From CAZGCA01 sp964524145 (GTDB taxonomy: Bacteria > Hydrogenedentota > CAZGCA01), in NCBI GenBank assembly GCA_964524145.1, contig CAZGCA010000075.1:1-29661 (forward strand): DNA of 29,661 bases, written 5' to 3'. The translations under genes and the position numbers were made by a program. Shown here one piece after another: positions 8,432 through 16,239 of this stretch (position 1 is the first letter of the stretch; each line of letters begins with the position of its first letter). The notes under the pieces were generated by a model that was given only the letters and a program-made list of their open reading frames with translations, was not told the DNA's origin and did no database searches.

Positions 8432-8647
8432 ATGACGTGGCAGGCAACGTTATCAACGTCGAGGATGGTACCGGGCCGGAGCCCGCGGCGAGCGGGCCAT
8501 CGAGAGGCGACGAGTGGCGGGACGCGAGAAGTCGAAGAGCAAAGCGAGGAAAAGAGGGAACCGTTTGTCAAAGGATCAGGAGCTACTCTTTTGGTCTGGT
8601 TTCTTGGGCTTCCCCTCCTTATCGTGCTGCTGATGCTTCTTCTGTGA
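8432..8647 (+). CDS. Doubtful small protein with C-terminal membrane anchor
   Basis: This 71-codon frame encodes a basic and acidic N-terminal part and ends in a strongly hydrophobic stretch (LLVWFLGLPLLIVLLMLLL), like a tail-anchored small protein. Against it: the ATG directly follows a TATAAT, there is no Shine-Dalgarno, and codon use in the first two thirds is not convincing. Overlapping frames from GTG 8437 and GTG 8514 are also open. Either a short real membrane protein starts further in, or this is a non-coding transcript. I do not recognise a family. Confidence 0.25.
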   Translation: MTWQATLSTSRMVPGRSPRRAGHREATSGGTREVEEQSEEKREPFVKGSGATLLVWFLGLPLLIVLLMLLL

Positions 8648-8674
8648 CCGGGGGGGCGGAGGTTCGGGTACTGC

Positions 8675-10870
8675 TTAGGCCGAATCTGACGCCTTGTCAA
8701 TATCGATGATCGTTCTGCCGCCGAGATACTCTTGTGTTTCGTACCGGGTGATATGCTGCAGCTTGCGGGTGAGCATCCCGACTCTTTCGACGTTCTTGTG
8801 AATGGCTTCGACATCCTTGTAGGCCGGATCATCCTTGTCCGCGCGCATCATCATCAGGTCGCAGTATCCGAGTATAGCCTGGAGCGGCTGGTTAAACTCG
8901 TGGCAGGCTGCGCCGGCCATCTCGAGAACTCCCTGCATCCGTTCCCTCTTTATCCGTTCCTCCTCGGCGCGTTTCTGTTCGGTGACATCCCTGAAACTCC
9001 ACACACGACCGGCGACCTGCCCCTCTCTCATTATGGGCGACGAGACGCGCTCGAAGACGCGCCCGTCCCGGAACGATATCGTGTCCACCTCGGTCTCGGG
9101 CGTCTGGTACAGCTTGCGGAACAGGTCGCGCATATGTACAAGAAACGCTTCCGGCTCGTCCAACTGCCCGAGAATGTAGTCGAGCATCTTGTTCTTCTCG
9201 CCGCCTTCGGCAAGCTCTTCCGGGATCTGCCACATCTCGGCGAACCGAGCGCTGGCGTGCGTGATCCGCCCCTTTTCGTTGACCGCCAGGATACCGTCTG
9301 CGGTCGAGTTGAGGATGGCCTTGAGCATCCCCTCGCTCTTCTCGAGTGTGGCCCGGAGTCGTTTCTCGCTTTTGAGCTGACCCGATGAGCCGCGGTCTTG
9401 CCCGGCTACGTTCATTCGCGCCTCCGCTACAACCCATTCCCCTTTATCGTTCCGGAACGGCACAAAGACTATCTGTACAGGTTGGTCATTCTCGTTCGGC
9501 AGAACCTGTTCCTTGACAACTCTCCTCTTTGTCTCGAGCGCTTCTCCAACGCCGCACTCGACGCACTGTCTCGCCCGTCCCATGAAGTACTTGTGACACT
9601 TCAGGCCTTCCGGGCTGCCGTACGCTTTCTCAGTGGCCGGGTCGACATAGATCAGGCTGCTGTCCGAATCGACAATCGCAAGACTCGTCCTCGTGATGCC
9701 GAGCAATCGTTCGATTTGTCGGGCGAACGCTTTCGCATCCCTCTCGGCAGCCTTCGAGTTTTCAAGCTGCGCCTGGAGCGATTCGCTCGAGGCCCGCAAC
9801 GCGCTCACCTGTGATTCCGTCTTCTCGTTTCGCCGCTCGAGTTCGTCATGTTTTTGTAGCGCCCTTTGGTGCACTGCCGCGTGCTGCCGTTCGGTCCGCC
9901 CAAGTGATTCGTGCAGGAGCAGGAACGCTGCAACTCCGACGAAAAAACAGACCGTAATGAGCTGCAAGGCGAACCGGGTCACATACGTCTGTTGCAGGGT
10001 CGCGTCGTGCAAGACGACGATCTCGCCCAAGCGGCGCAAACCGGCGTCGCTCAGCGTGAATGCACCAACAGCATACCGTTTGCCGAAACGGACAGTTTCC
10101 AACGAGCGAGCTTCATCCGGGCGACGCGTTGCCAGCCATCCTGCAACGTGAGAGAAGAGTCTATCGTCCGTGCCGCCGGTAACAACCGCTTGCGGCGCGG
10201 ACCCTTTCCCGCCGCCCCGACCCAAAGTGCCAAGCGGTTCTTTCTCATTCGTGCGGGCAAGAAGCTTCTTGTCGATGGCGATGAACAGCTCTGCGCCGAG
10301 CGCTTCGTGAACCGCTGCTATGATGGGGTCGATCGCTTTTGCCAGCTCGACGTATCCTCTGATCCGGCCGTCAACCTGCCAGGGACAGACGAGGTTGAGA
10401 GTGAGCCCGTCCCGTTGGTCGAATTCCAGACCGTACGCCGGCTGGCCGCTTTTCACCGAACCGAGCATGCTGGACCGGTTGATGGGGTCGCCGTACTCGT
10501 CCGGCCTGTGCACACGGAGCAAGTTCTTTCTGTCGGTATCATGAAACGACAGATGCACAATCCCGTGCTCGGAACGAAGCGTGTCGAGCAAAGGCGCCGT
10601 CTGTTCAAGCAACTCCTTGCGATCCGAAGCGAGCCAGGCTGCCCGCACCCGCTCGTTCTGCCGGAGAACGCCAATCACGGCGCTCATGAGGTCCGCGTCC
10701 TTGCGCAACTGTATCTGGAACATCTTCTCTGCGGAGGCAAGTCGTTGCTCGGCGTCGCGGCGGATGATGCCGTTCCGGAACAGCCACATGCCAGCGATGG
10801 AAATCGATATGAGCACGACGACTGCCAACGCGATATGGACGCGGACTCGGGATTCAGAATGTTCTACCAT
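8675..10870 (-). CDS. dCache-PAS-PAS-HisKA sensor protein lacking an ATPase domain
   Basis: This is a 731-residue membrane sensor. The order is: TM1 (about 10-31); a periplasmic double-Cache-like sensor (32-295) with the LRVHRPDEYGD and WQVDGRIRGYVEL segments; TM2 (about 298-320); and a coiled coil (325-385). A first PAS (387-490) contains a CHKYFMGRARQCVEC cysteine cluster, a second PAS (515-630) follows, and then comes a HisKA-like helix pair with HEFNQPLQAILGY (H657). The protein stops 74 residues after this histidine, with KASDSA. No N, G1, F or G2 box of a HATPase_c domain is present, and none follows in other frames. The end IIDIDKAS looks natural rather than truncated. It may be phosphorylated in trans by another kinase or act as a scaffold. 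Start ATG 10870 has AAAGG nine bases upstream. Confidence 0.88.
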   Translation of the reverse strand: MVEHSESRVRVHIALAVVVLISISIAGMWLFRNGIIRRDAEQRLASAEKMFQIQLRKDADLMSAVIGVLRQNERVRAAWLASDRKELLEQTAPLLDTLRSEHGIVHLSFHDTDRKNLLRVHRPDEYGDPINRSSMLGSVKSGQPAYGLEFDQRDGLTLNLVCPWQVDGRIRGYVELAKAIDPIIAAVHEALGAELFIAIDKKLLARTNEKEPLGTLGRGGGKGSAPQAVVTGGTDDRLFSHVAGWLATRRPDEARSLETVRFGKRYAVGAFTLSDAGLRRLGEIVVLHDATLQQTYVTRFALQLITVCFFVGVAAFLLLHESLGRTERQHAAVHQRALQKHDELERRNEKTESQVSALRASSESLQAQLENSKAAERDAKAFARQIERLLGITRTSLAIVDSDSSLIYVDPATEKAYGSPEGLKCHKYFMGRARQCVECGVGEALETKRRVVKEQVLPNENDQPVQIVFVPFRNDKGEWVVAEARMNVAGQDRGSSGQLKSEKRLRATLEKSEGMLKAILNSTADGILAVNEKGRITHASARFAEMWQIPEELAEGGEKNKMLDYILGQLDEPEAFLVHMRDLFRKLYQTPETEVDTISFRDGRVFERVSSPIMREGQVAGRVWSFRDVTEQKRAEEERIKRERMQGVLEMAGAACHEFNQPLQAILGYCDLMMMRADKDDPAYKDVEAIHKNVERVGMLTRKLQHITRYETQEYLGGRTIIDIDKASDSA

Positions 10871-11130
10871 GCGTCAACACCTTTCCGGGAAACACTCGAC
10901 CTGACGTGGCACCCTCCGTTCCTCCAGTAACGTACAGGTGCGGTTCGCCTCTCGCACCGGCAAACCCTGCAGAACCTGCAGCCGCCCTTTGAGCCGTCTG
11001 CACCTCCATTATAACCGATTCGGCACCCGAAATCCGATATGATGTCTGTGATTCCCGAAAGCAACGGACGTCGAGACTCGTGAGAAATGCCCTCGTCTTT
11101 GGAGCGTCTAGACATGGGAGAAGATTTTTC
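10871..11130. other. Intergenic region between divergent sensor and redox operons
   Basis: No gene is supported here. On the minus strand a perfect TATAAT (11013-11008) lies about 140 bases upstream of the sensor start, but its -35 region is weak, so it is only a possible promoter. The rest shows no clear repeat apart from a short CTGCAGAACCTGCAG motif near 10970. Confidence 0.4.
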
Positions 11131-11160
11131 TTGAAAATGCCTCCCGTTTCATGCTATAAA
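11131..11160 (+). promoter_or_regulatory. Promoter of the NuoE/NuoF/GltD-like operon
   Basis: TTGAAA (11131-11136), an 18-base spacer and TATAAA (11155-11160) preceded by TGC, giving an extended -10. The leader to GTG 11223 is about 55 bases. Confidence 0.7.
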
Positions 11161-11222
11161 GTAGGTGCCGATATTCTCATCGGGGGAGACACGAGCGGGT
11201 CGAGTATCGGGAAAGGTACATT

Positions 11223-11714
11223 GTGGCAGAGGTGAGTGGTGTTGTGGCCGAGGAAATGCTTGACCTGAAGCGGCTCGATGATATTGTTGCGAAGCGCGGG
11301 AAACTGCCCGACGCGACGATACCCATCCTGCAGGATGCTCAGGCCGCGTACGGCTATCTGCCGGAGGAGGTTCTCCGGCGCGTCAGCGAGATCACAGATA
11401 TAACGGCGCGCCAGCTATACGGTGTTGCCACGTTCTACACGCAGTTTCGGCTCGAGCCTGTCGGCGAGAACATCATCAAAGTATGTCATGGAACAGCGTG
11501 CCACGTCGGCGGCGCCGAACGTATCAGCGAAGTGATTCACGACGAGCTCGGGGTCGAGGAAGGCGGCACGACCGCCGACCGCAAGTTTACGCTCGAGAAC
11601 GTGGCCTGCCTCGGGTGTTGCAGCCTGTCCCCGGTTGTGATGATCAATGAAACCGTCTATGGCCGTTTGACCGGCAGCAAGATCCGCNNNNNNNNNNGTA
11701 CACAGGAGAAGTAG
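11223..11714 (+). CDS. nuoE: NuoE-like [2Fe-2S] thioredoxin-fold subunit, interrupted by a sequence gap
   Basis: This about 163-residue subunit carries the NuoE/HydC-type thioredoxin-like fold and one [2Fe-2S] cluster. The ligands C88, C93, C129 and C133 have the canonical C-x4-C and C-x3-C spacing (CHGTACHVGG and CLGCCSLSPV). Family members pass electrons between the flavin subunit and other clusters. The chosen GTG has AAAGG upstream; GTG 11232 is an alternative. Ten Ns fall in the C-terminal tail after YGRLTGSKIR. The frame happens to reopen into TQEK-stop, but the true gap length is unknown, so a few residues near the end are missing. It is the first gene of a three-gene operon. The symbol is the family name; a bifurcating-enzyme subunit is more likely than Complex I. 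Confidence 0.9.
   Translation: MAEVSGVVAEEMLDLKRLDDIVAKRGKLPDATIPILQDAQAAYGYLPEEVLRRVSEITDITARQLYGVATFYTQFRLEPVGENIIKVCHGTACHVGGAERISEVIHDELGVEEGGTTADRKFTLENVACLGCCSLSPVVMINETVYGRLTGSKIRXXXXTQEK
11688..11697. other. Assembly gap (ten Ns)
   Basis: Ten consecutive undetermined bases lie inside the end of the NuoE-like gene. A round number of Ns is usual for scaffolding, so the real distance may differ. Confidence 0.99.
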
Positions 11715-11720
11715 TTCACG

Positions 11721-13505
11721 TTGGGCACACAGCAGAACGTCAAACGCATTAGTGTAGGGCTCGGGAGCTGCGGTGTCGCTGCCGGGGCCCGGGCCGTCTA
11801 CGACGTATTCAAGGACAAGATGTCGGGCAACGGAGCCGGCGTCGAGCTGAAGCCGACGGGCTGCGTCGGTATGTGCTATCGCGAGGTGCTCGTGGACGTC
11901 GAGACGGAGTCCGGCGAGCGGCTGACATACTGCGACGTGACGCCCGAGAAGGCCGAACGCATCTTCGATGAGCACGTCATGGGCGGCACTCCCGTTACCG
12001 AGTGGCTTGTGGATTATGAGACGGAGGCCGGTGAACGGGAGTTCTTCGCCAAGCAGGAACGCATAGTGCTGCGCAACTGCGGGCGCATAGACCCGGATTC
12101 GATCGATGATTACATCGAGGCCGGCGGGTACGAGGCGCTACGCAAAGTGTTGAGCTCGATGACGTCCGAAGACGTGATCGAAGAAGTGCTGAAGTCGGGG
12201 TTGCGTGGTCGGGGCGGCGCCGGCTTCCCGACCGGCAGAAAGTGGTTTTTCGCCAAGAACGCGAAGGGGGATCCGAAATACCTCATCTGCAACGCGGACG
12301 AAGGCGACCCGGGCGCGTTCATGGACCGGAGCGTGCTCGAAGGCGATCCGCACAGCGTGCTCGAGGGTATGCTCATCGCGGCGTACGCCATCGGTGCCAG
12401 CCACGCCTACATGTACGTTCGGGCAGAGTACCCGCTGGCGATACAACGCCTGAATCGAGCCCTCTCGCAGGCCGCGGAAAAAGGATTCATAGGCGAGAAG
12501 ATACTCGGTAGCGATTTCTCGCTTGACATAAAGATAAAGGAAGGCGCGGGCGCGTTTGTCTGTGGAGAAGAAACCGCGCTCATCGGATCGATAGAGGGCC
12601 GGCGCGGGATGCCGTCGCTGCGGCCGCCGTACCCTGCAATATCGGGTCTGTGGCAGAAGCCGACCAACATCAACAACGTCGAAACGCTCGCGAACATCGC
12701 CTGGATCATCTCGAACGGAGCCGAGAAGTTTGCTGCAAAGGGCACCGAGAAGAGCAAAGGTTCGAAGGTGTTCGCGCTCGCGGGCAAGATCAAGCGGGGC
12801 GGCCTGGTCGAGGTGCCGATGGGCATCACGCTGCGCGAAGTCCTGTACGATATAGGCGGCGGCACATCAACCGGCCGCGAGATGAAGGCTGTCCAGATGG
12901 GCGGACCGTCCGGCGGCTGCATACCCGCAAACCTGTTCGATACCGTCGTTGACTACGATGCTGTTACCCAGACCGGCGCGATAATGGGGTCCGGTGGCAT
13001 GGTCGTGATGGACGACACGACGTGCATGGTGGACATCGCCAAGTTCTTCCTCAACTTCACTCAGAACGAGTCATGCGGCAAGTGCACGTTCTGCAGGATC
13101 GGCACGCGCCGCATGCTCGAGATACTCACCCGAATAAGCGAGGGTGAAGGGCGCGAGGGCGACATCGAGCTTCTCCAGGAGCTCGCGAGCAAGGTCAAGA
13201 CTACGTCACTTTGCGGACTTGGCCAAACGGCGCCGAACCCTGTCTTAACGACGATCCGGTATTTCAGAGACGAGTACGAAGCGCACATACGCGACAAGCG
13301 GTGTCCGGCCGGTAAGTGCAAGAAGCTTATCACCTACTCGATAGACACCGAGAAATGCACCGGCTGCGGCGCGTGCAGGCGTGCGTGCCCTGTCGAGGCG
13401 ATTAGCGGCGAGAAGAAACAGCCGCACGCGATAGATCCAGAAGTCTGTGTTCGATGCGGAATGTGCATCGAGACGTGCAAGTTTGATGCGATAGTAGTCA
13501 CCTAA
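11721..13505 (+). CDS. nuoF: NuoF/HydB-like NADH-binding flavoprotein with C-terminal ferredoxin domain
   Basis: This 594-residue subunit would oxidise or reduce NAD(H) at an FMN. Domains in order: an N-terminal thioredoxin-like [2Fe-2S] domain with C17 and C48/C52, where the usual second cysteine is replaced in CGVAAGA; an FMN loop GLRGRGGAGFPTG (160-172); an NADH site NADEGDPGAFMD (191-202); an SLBB region; and a [4Fe-4S] site C452-x2-C-x2-C and C498. A CPAGKC motif (528-533) is followed by two [4Fe-4S] motifs (C546/549/552/556 and C576/579/582/586). The N-terminal and C-terminal extensions are typical of bifurcating HydB/BfuB proteins and absent from Complex I NuoF. Start is TTG 11721 with AGGAG about 12 bases upstream. 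The gene lies six bases after the NuoE-like stop. Confidence 0.93.
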   Translation: MGTQQNVKRISVGLGSCGVAAGARAVYDVFKDKMSGNGAGVELKPTGCVGMCYREVLVDVETESGERLTYCDVTPEKAERIFDEHVMGGTPVTEWLVDYETEAGEREFFAKQERIVLRNCGRIDPDSIDDYIEAGGYEALRKVLSSMTSEDVIEEVLKSGLRGRGGAGFPTGRKWFFAKNAKGDPKYLICNADEGDPGAFMDRSVLEGDPHSVLEGMLIAAYAIGASHAYMYVRAEYPLAIQRLNRALSQAAEKGFIGEKILGSDFSLDIKIKEGAGAFVCGEETALIGSIEGRRGMPSLRPPYPAISGLWQKPTNINNVETLANIAWIISNGAEKFAAKGTEKSKGSKVFALAGKIKRGGLVEVPMGITLREVLYDIGGGTSTGREMKAVQMGGPSGGCIPANLFDTVVDYDAVTQTGAIMGSGGMVVMDDTTCMVDIAKFFLNFTQNESCGKCTFCRIGTRRMLEILTRISEGEGREGDIELLQELASKVKTTSLCGLGQTAPNPVLTTIRYFRDEYEAHIRDKRCPAGKCKKLITYSIDTEKCTGCGACRRACPVEAISGEKKQPHAIDPEVCVRCGMCIETCKFDAIVVT

Positions 13506-13524
13506 CCCGGCGGAGTGAAACGTA

Positions 13525-15594
13525 GTGAAGGAAGTCACGATAACCCTCGATGGCCGCGAAGTCAAGGCCCAAGAGGGTGCGACAATACTTGAGGTAGCAC
13601 GAGAACACGGTATCGAGATACCGACACTGTGCAGCGACGACAAGCTCGAACCCTACGGGTCGTGCTGGCTGTGCATCGTCGATGTTGAAGGCGCACGCGG
13701 GTTTGTGCCGTCGTGCAGCACGAGAGTCGCTGACGGCATGGTCGTCACGACCAACAGCGACGATATTCGCGCTACACGCAGGCTCTGTCTCGAACTGCTC
13801 CTGTCCGACCACTACGGCGACTGTGTCGCCCCTTGCACTATCACGTGTCCCGCCGGGATCGACATACCCGGTTATATCGACCACATCAAGAACGGCAGGT
13901 TCCAGGAAGCCGTCGCGCTCATAAAGGAACGCAACCCGCTGCCGCTAATCATCGGCAGGGTATGTCCTCACACCTGCGAGACGCAGTGCCGGCGCAACAA
14001 TGTTGACGAACCCATCGGCATTAACAATCTCAAACGGTTCGCTGCTGACTACGATATAGCGTGCAACGTGCCCTACACGCCGGAACTCGCGCCGTCCACC
14101 GGCAAGAAGGTTGCCATCATAGGCGGCGGACCTGCGGGTCTCAGCGCGGCCTACTACCTGGTCCAGATGGGGCACGAGCCGACCATATTCGACGCAATGC
14201 CTGCTTTGGGCGGCATGTTGCGCTACGGCATCCCCGAGTACCGGCTTCCTAACGCTGTGCTGGACAAAGAGATACAGGGCATCCTCGATCTCGGGGTGAA
14301 GGCGGAAACCGGCGTCAAGCTCGGCGAAGATATTTCCGTCGAGGGGTTGCTCGATGACGGGTTTGACGCGGTGCTGCTTGCGGCCGGTGCCTGGGACAGC
14401 CGTTCTATGCGCGTCGAGGGCGAGGATCTCGGCGGCGTGATACATGGGATTCATTTTCTGCGCGACGTCGTGCTGGGCAAGGATGTCAAGGTGGGGCCGA
14501 AGGTGTGCGTAATAGGGGGCGGCAACACGGCGATCGATGCGGCACGCACCGCGCTCAGGTTGGGCGCCCCGGAAGTGACGATACTGTACCGCCGGTCGCG
14601 CGCCGAAATGCCCGCCAACGATATCGAGATCGAGGAGGCCGAAGAGGAGAATGTTGCGTTCCATTTCCTGGCAGCGCCAACAAAGCTTATCGGCAGCAAC
14701 GGCACTCTCGAGAAGATGGAATACGTCGAAATGGAGCTGGGCGAAGCGGACGAGAGCGGCCGGAGGCGGCCCGTGCCCATACCCGGCTCCGAAAAGTTTG
14801 TCGACGTCGACACCGTCATTGCTGCAATCGGCCAGGGACCGGACGCCTCGTTTCTCGACGATGGGACAGCCGTCGAAGTATCGAGACGCGGCACGGTCCA
14901 GGTGGACGACGCAACGATGCGGACCGGGGACGAGCGCGTGTTCGCTGCGGGCGACCTGGTAACGGGTGCCGCGACGGCCATCGAAGCGATCGCCGGGGGC
15001 CGTAAAGCCGCCATCGCCATCGACCGGTTTCTGAACAGCGAGCCGCTGGACGGGCAACCCTATGTGTACAACCACGTTAAGGGTGATCTGGAGAACATCG
15101 ACAAGGCGGACTACGAGGATATCGAGAAAGCCCCCAGAGCGCCAATGCCTACGGTTCCCCCGGAGAAGCGAGTCACGAACTTCGACGAAATGTGTCTTGG
15201 ACTCACGCAGGAGGCGGCCATTAAGGAAGCTGAGCGATGTCTCCAGTGCATATGCGAAGCGGCGGAGGACTGCAAGCTGCGCAACCACGCCTCAGAGTAT
15301 GACGTCGCTCCGGCCCGCCTGGATGGGGCGAGGCGGCACTACAAGGTTGACGACTCGCACGCAACACTCAAGCTCGACCCGAACAAGTGCGTTATGTGCG
15401 GTCTCTGCGTGCGGCTCTGTTCGGAGATCAAACACATTGATGCGCTGGGGTTTGCGGGACGAGGGTTCGGAGCTGTTGTCCAGCCAATCTTCGGGCGCTC
15501 GCTCAACGATACCAACTGCGACTCGTGCGGCGAGTGCGCGGATATCTGTCCCACCGGCTCAATCGTCAAGAAGCTCGTCGAAGAGACCGAGTAG
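13525..15594 (+). CDS. GltD/NfnB-like FAD-NADPH oxidoreductase with N-terminal [2Fe-2S] and C-terminal 2[4Fe-4S] domains
   Basis: This 689-residue subunit is a fusion. Residues 1-75 are a NuoG/HydA-type [2Fe-2S] ferredoxin (C36, C47, C50, C64). Residues 95-175 carry the GltD-type [4Fe-4S] cysteines (GDCVAPCTITCPAG and CPHTCETQC). Then come an FAD Rossmann motif IIGGGPAGLSAAY (198-210), an NAD(P) motif VIGGGNTAIDAAR (329-341) and the FAD-closing AAGDLVTGAATAIEAIAGG. A C-terminal double ferredoxin ends the chain (C622/625/628/632, C665/668/671/675). This is the arrangement known for StnC-like and NfnB-like subunits that handle NADPH and ferredoxin. No hydrogenase H-cluster or formate dehydrogenase domain is present. 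GTG 13525 follows the NuoF-like stop by 19 bases with CGGAG upstream. It could alternatively feed a separate dehydrogenase. Confidence 0.92.
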   Translation: MKEVTITLDGREVKAQEGATILEVAREHGIEIPTLCSDDKLEPYGSCWLCIVDVEGARGFVPSCSTRVADGMVVTTNSDDIRATRRLCLELLLSDHYGDCVAPCTITCPAGIDIPGYIDHIKNGRFQEAVALIKERNPLPLIIGRVCPHTCETQCRRNNVDEPIGINNLKRFAADYDIACNVPYTPELAPSTGKKVAIIGGGPAGLSAAYYLVQMGHEPTIFDAMPALGGMLRYGIPEYRLPNAVLDKEIQGILDLGVKAETGVKLGEDISVEGLLDDGFDAVLLAAGAWDSRSMRVEGEDLGGVIHGIHFLRDVVLGKDVKVGPKVCVIGGGNTAIDAARTALRLGAPEVTILYRRSRAEMPANDIEIEEAEEENVAFHFLAAPTKLIGSNGTLEKMEYVEMELGEADESGRRRPVPIPGSEKFVDVDTVIAAIGQGPDASFLDDGTAVEVSRRGTVQVDDATMRTGDERVFAAGDLVTGAATAIEAIAGGRKAAIAIDRFLNSEPLDGQPYVYNHVKGDLENIDKADYEDIEKAPRAPMPTVPPEKRVTNFDEMCLGLTQEAAIKEAERCLQCICEAAEDCKLRNHASEYDVAPARLDGARRHYKVDDSHATLKLDPNKCVMCGLCVRLCSEIKHIDALGFAGRGFGAVVQPIFGRSLNDTNCDSCGECADICPTGSIVKKLVEETE

Positions 15595-15605
15595 CCTGCC
15601 TCCGC

Positions 15606-16235
15606 TCAGGTATCTTCCGGCTGGGGGGTCTCTTCCGCAGGAGTCTCGTCCGGGGCTGGAACCGCGGCGCCGTCTTTCCGCCCTTCTCTGATCCCGCGCA
15701 AATACGACCACGGCATACGCCACATGTCAATGAAGGCACGGTCGTCCTCGAGTGCATGATACCTGAAGAACGTCCAGTACAAGTGCAGGAACGCGAGCGA
15801 TTTAAGCACGTATCCCAGATAGAGCCGTCTTGCCCCGTAAGGGAGGCCGTCGGCAAGATACTGTACCGGCAGCGGGAAGAACGCCACCATGCTCAGCACA
15901 CCGAATGCGATGGTCCTGTCGTTTACTATGCGCCGCTCGGCTCCCGCATTGATGCAGCGATACCGCGCGAACCCGCCGACGGTGAGCAGCAGTGCCGCAG
16001 CAAATCCGTACGGGTTGTTGATGAGCGCTGGAGGGTAGACGGTTACGACTGCTGCACGCCGGATCCACGCGAACACTTCGTAGGAGAGAAATCCCGCCGC
16101 AACGATCAGCGTTGACACGAGCGCGCCTGCAACGCGCCACACTACGTCGCTGGCGCCTTTATCATCCACCCGACCTGCCCCTGACGTTCTCTGTTGTGGA
16201 AGCGGTGTCCCGACAACCGGCACACCACTTCCCAT
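15606..16235 (-). CDS. Four-helix membrane protein of unknown function
   Basis: This protein has up to 209 residues. Predicted membrane helices lie at about 36-57, 74-92, 109-128 and 139-158, followed by a charged, proline-rich cytosolic tail (PDETPAEETPQPEDT). I do not recognise a family. The ATG at 16235 starts four bases after the aminotransferase stop. A GTG at 16169, with GGCAGG just upstream, is an equally credible start and removes a poorly conserved-looking N-terminus. It is the last gene of the radical SAM-aminotransferase operon and converges on the GltD-like gene, 11 bases away. Confidence 0.7.
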   Translation of the reverse strand: MGSGVPVVGTPLPQQRTSGAGRVDDKGASDVVWRVAGALVSTLIVAAGFLSYEVFAWIRRAAVVTVYPPALINNPYGFAAALLLTVGGFARYRCINAGAERRIVNDRTIAFGVLSMVAFFPLPVQYLADGLPYGARRLYLGYVLKSLAFLHLYWTFFRYHALEDDRAFIDMWRMPWSYLRGIREGRKDGAAVPAPDETPAEETPQPEDT

Positions 16236-16239
16236 CCGG

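Noticed and set aside
8386..8832. 148-codon minus-strand frame
   Set aside because: Overlaps the 3' end of the sensor gene in another frame.
9911..10930. 339-codon plus-strand frame
   Set aside because: Shadow of the sensor gene.
13945..15288. 447-codon minus-strand frame
   Set aside because: Shadow of the GltD-like gene, with no domain or start signal.
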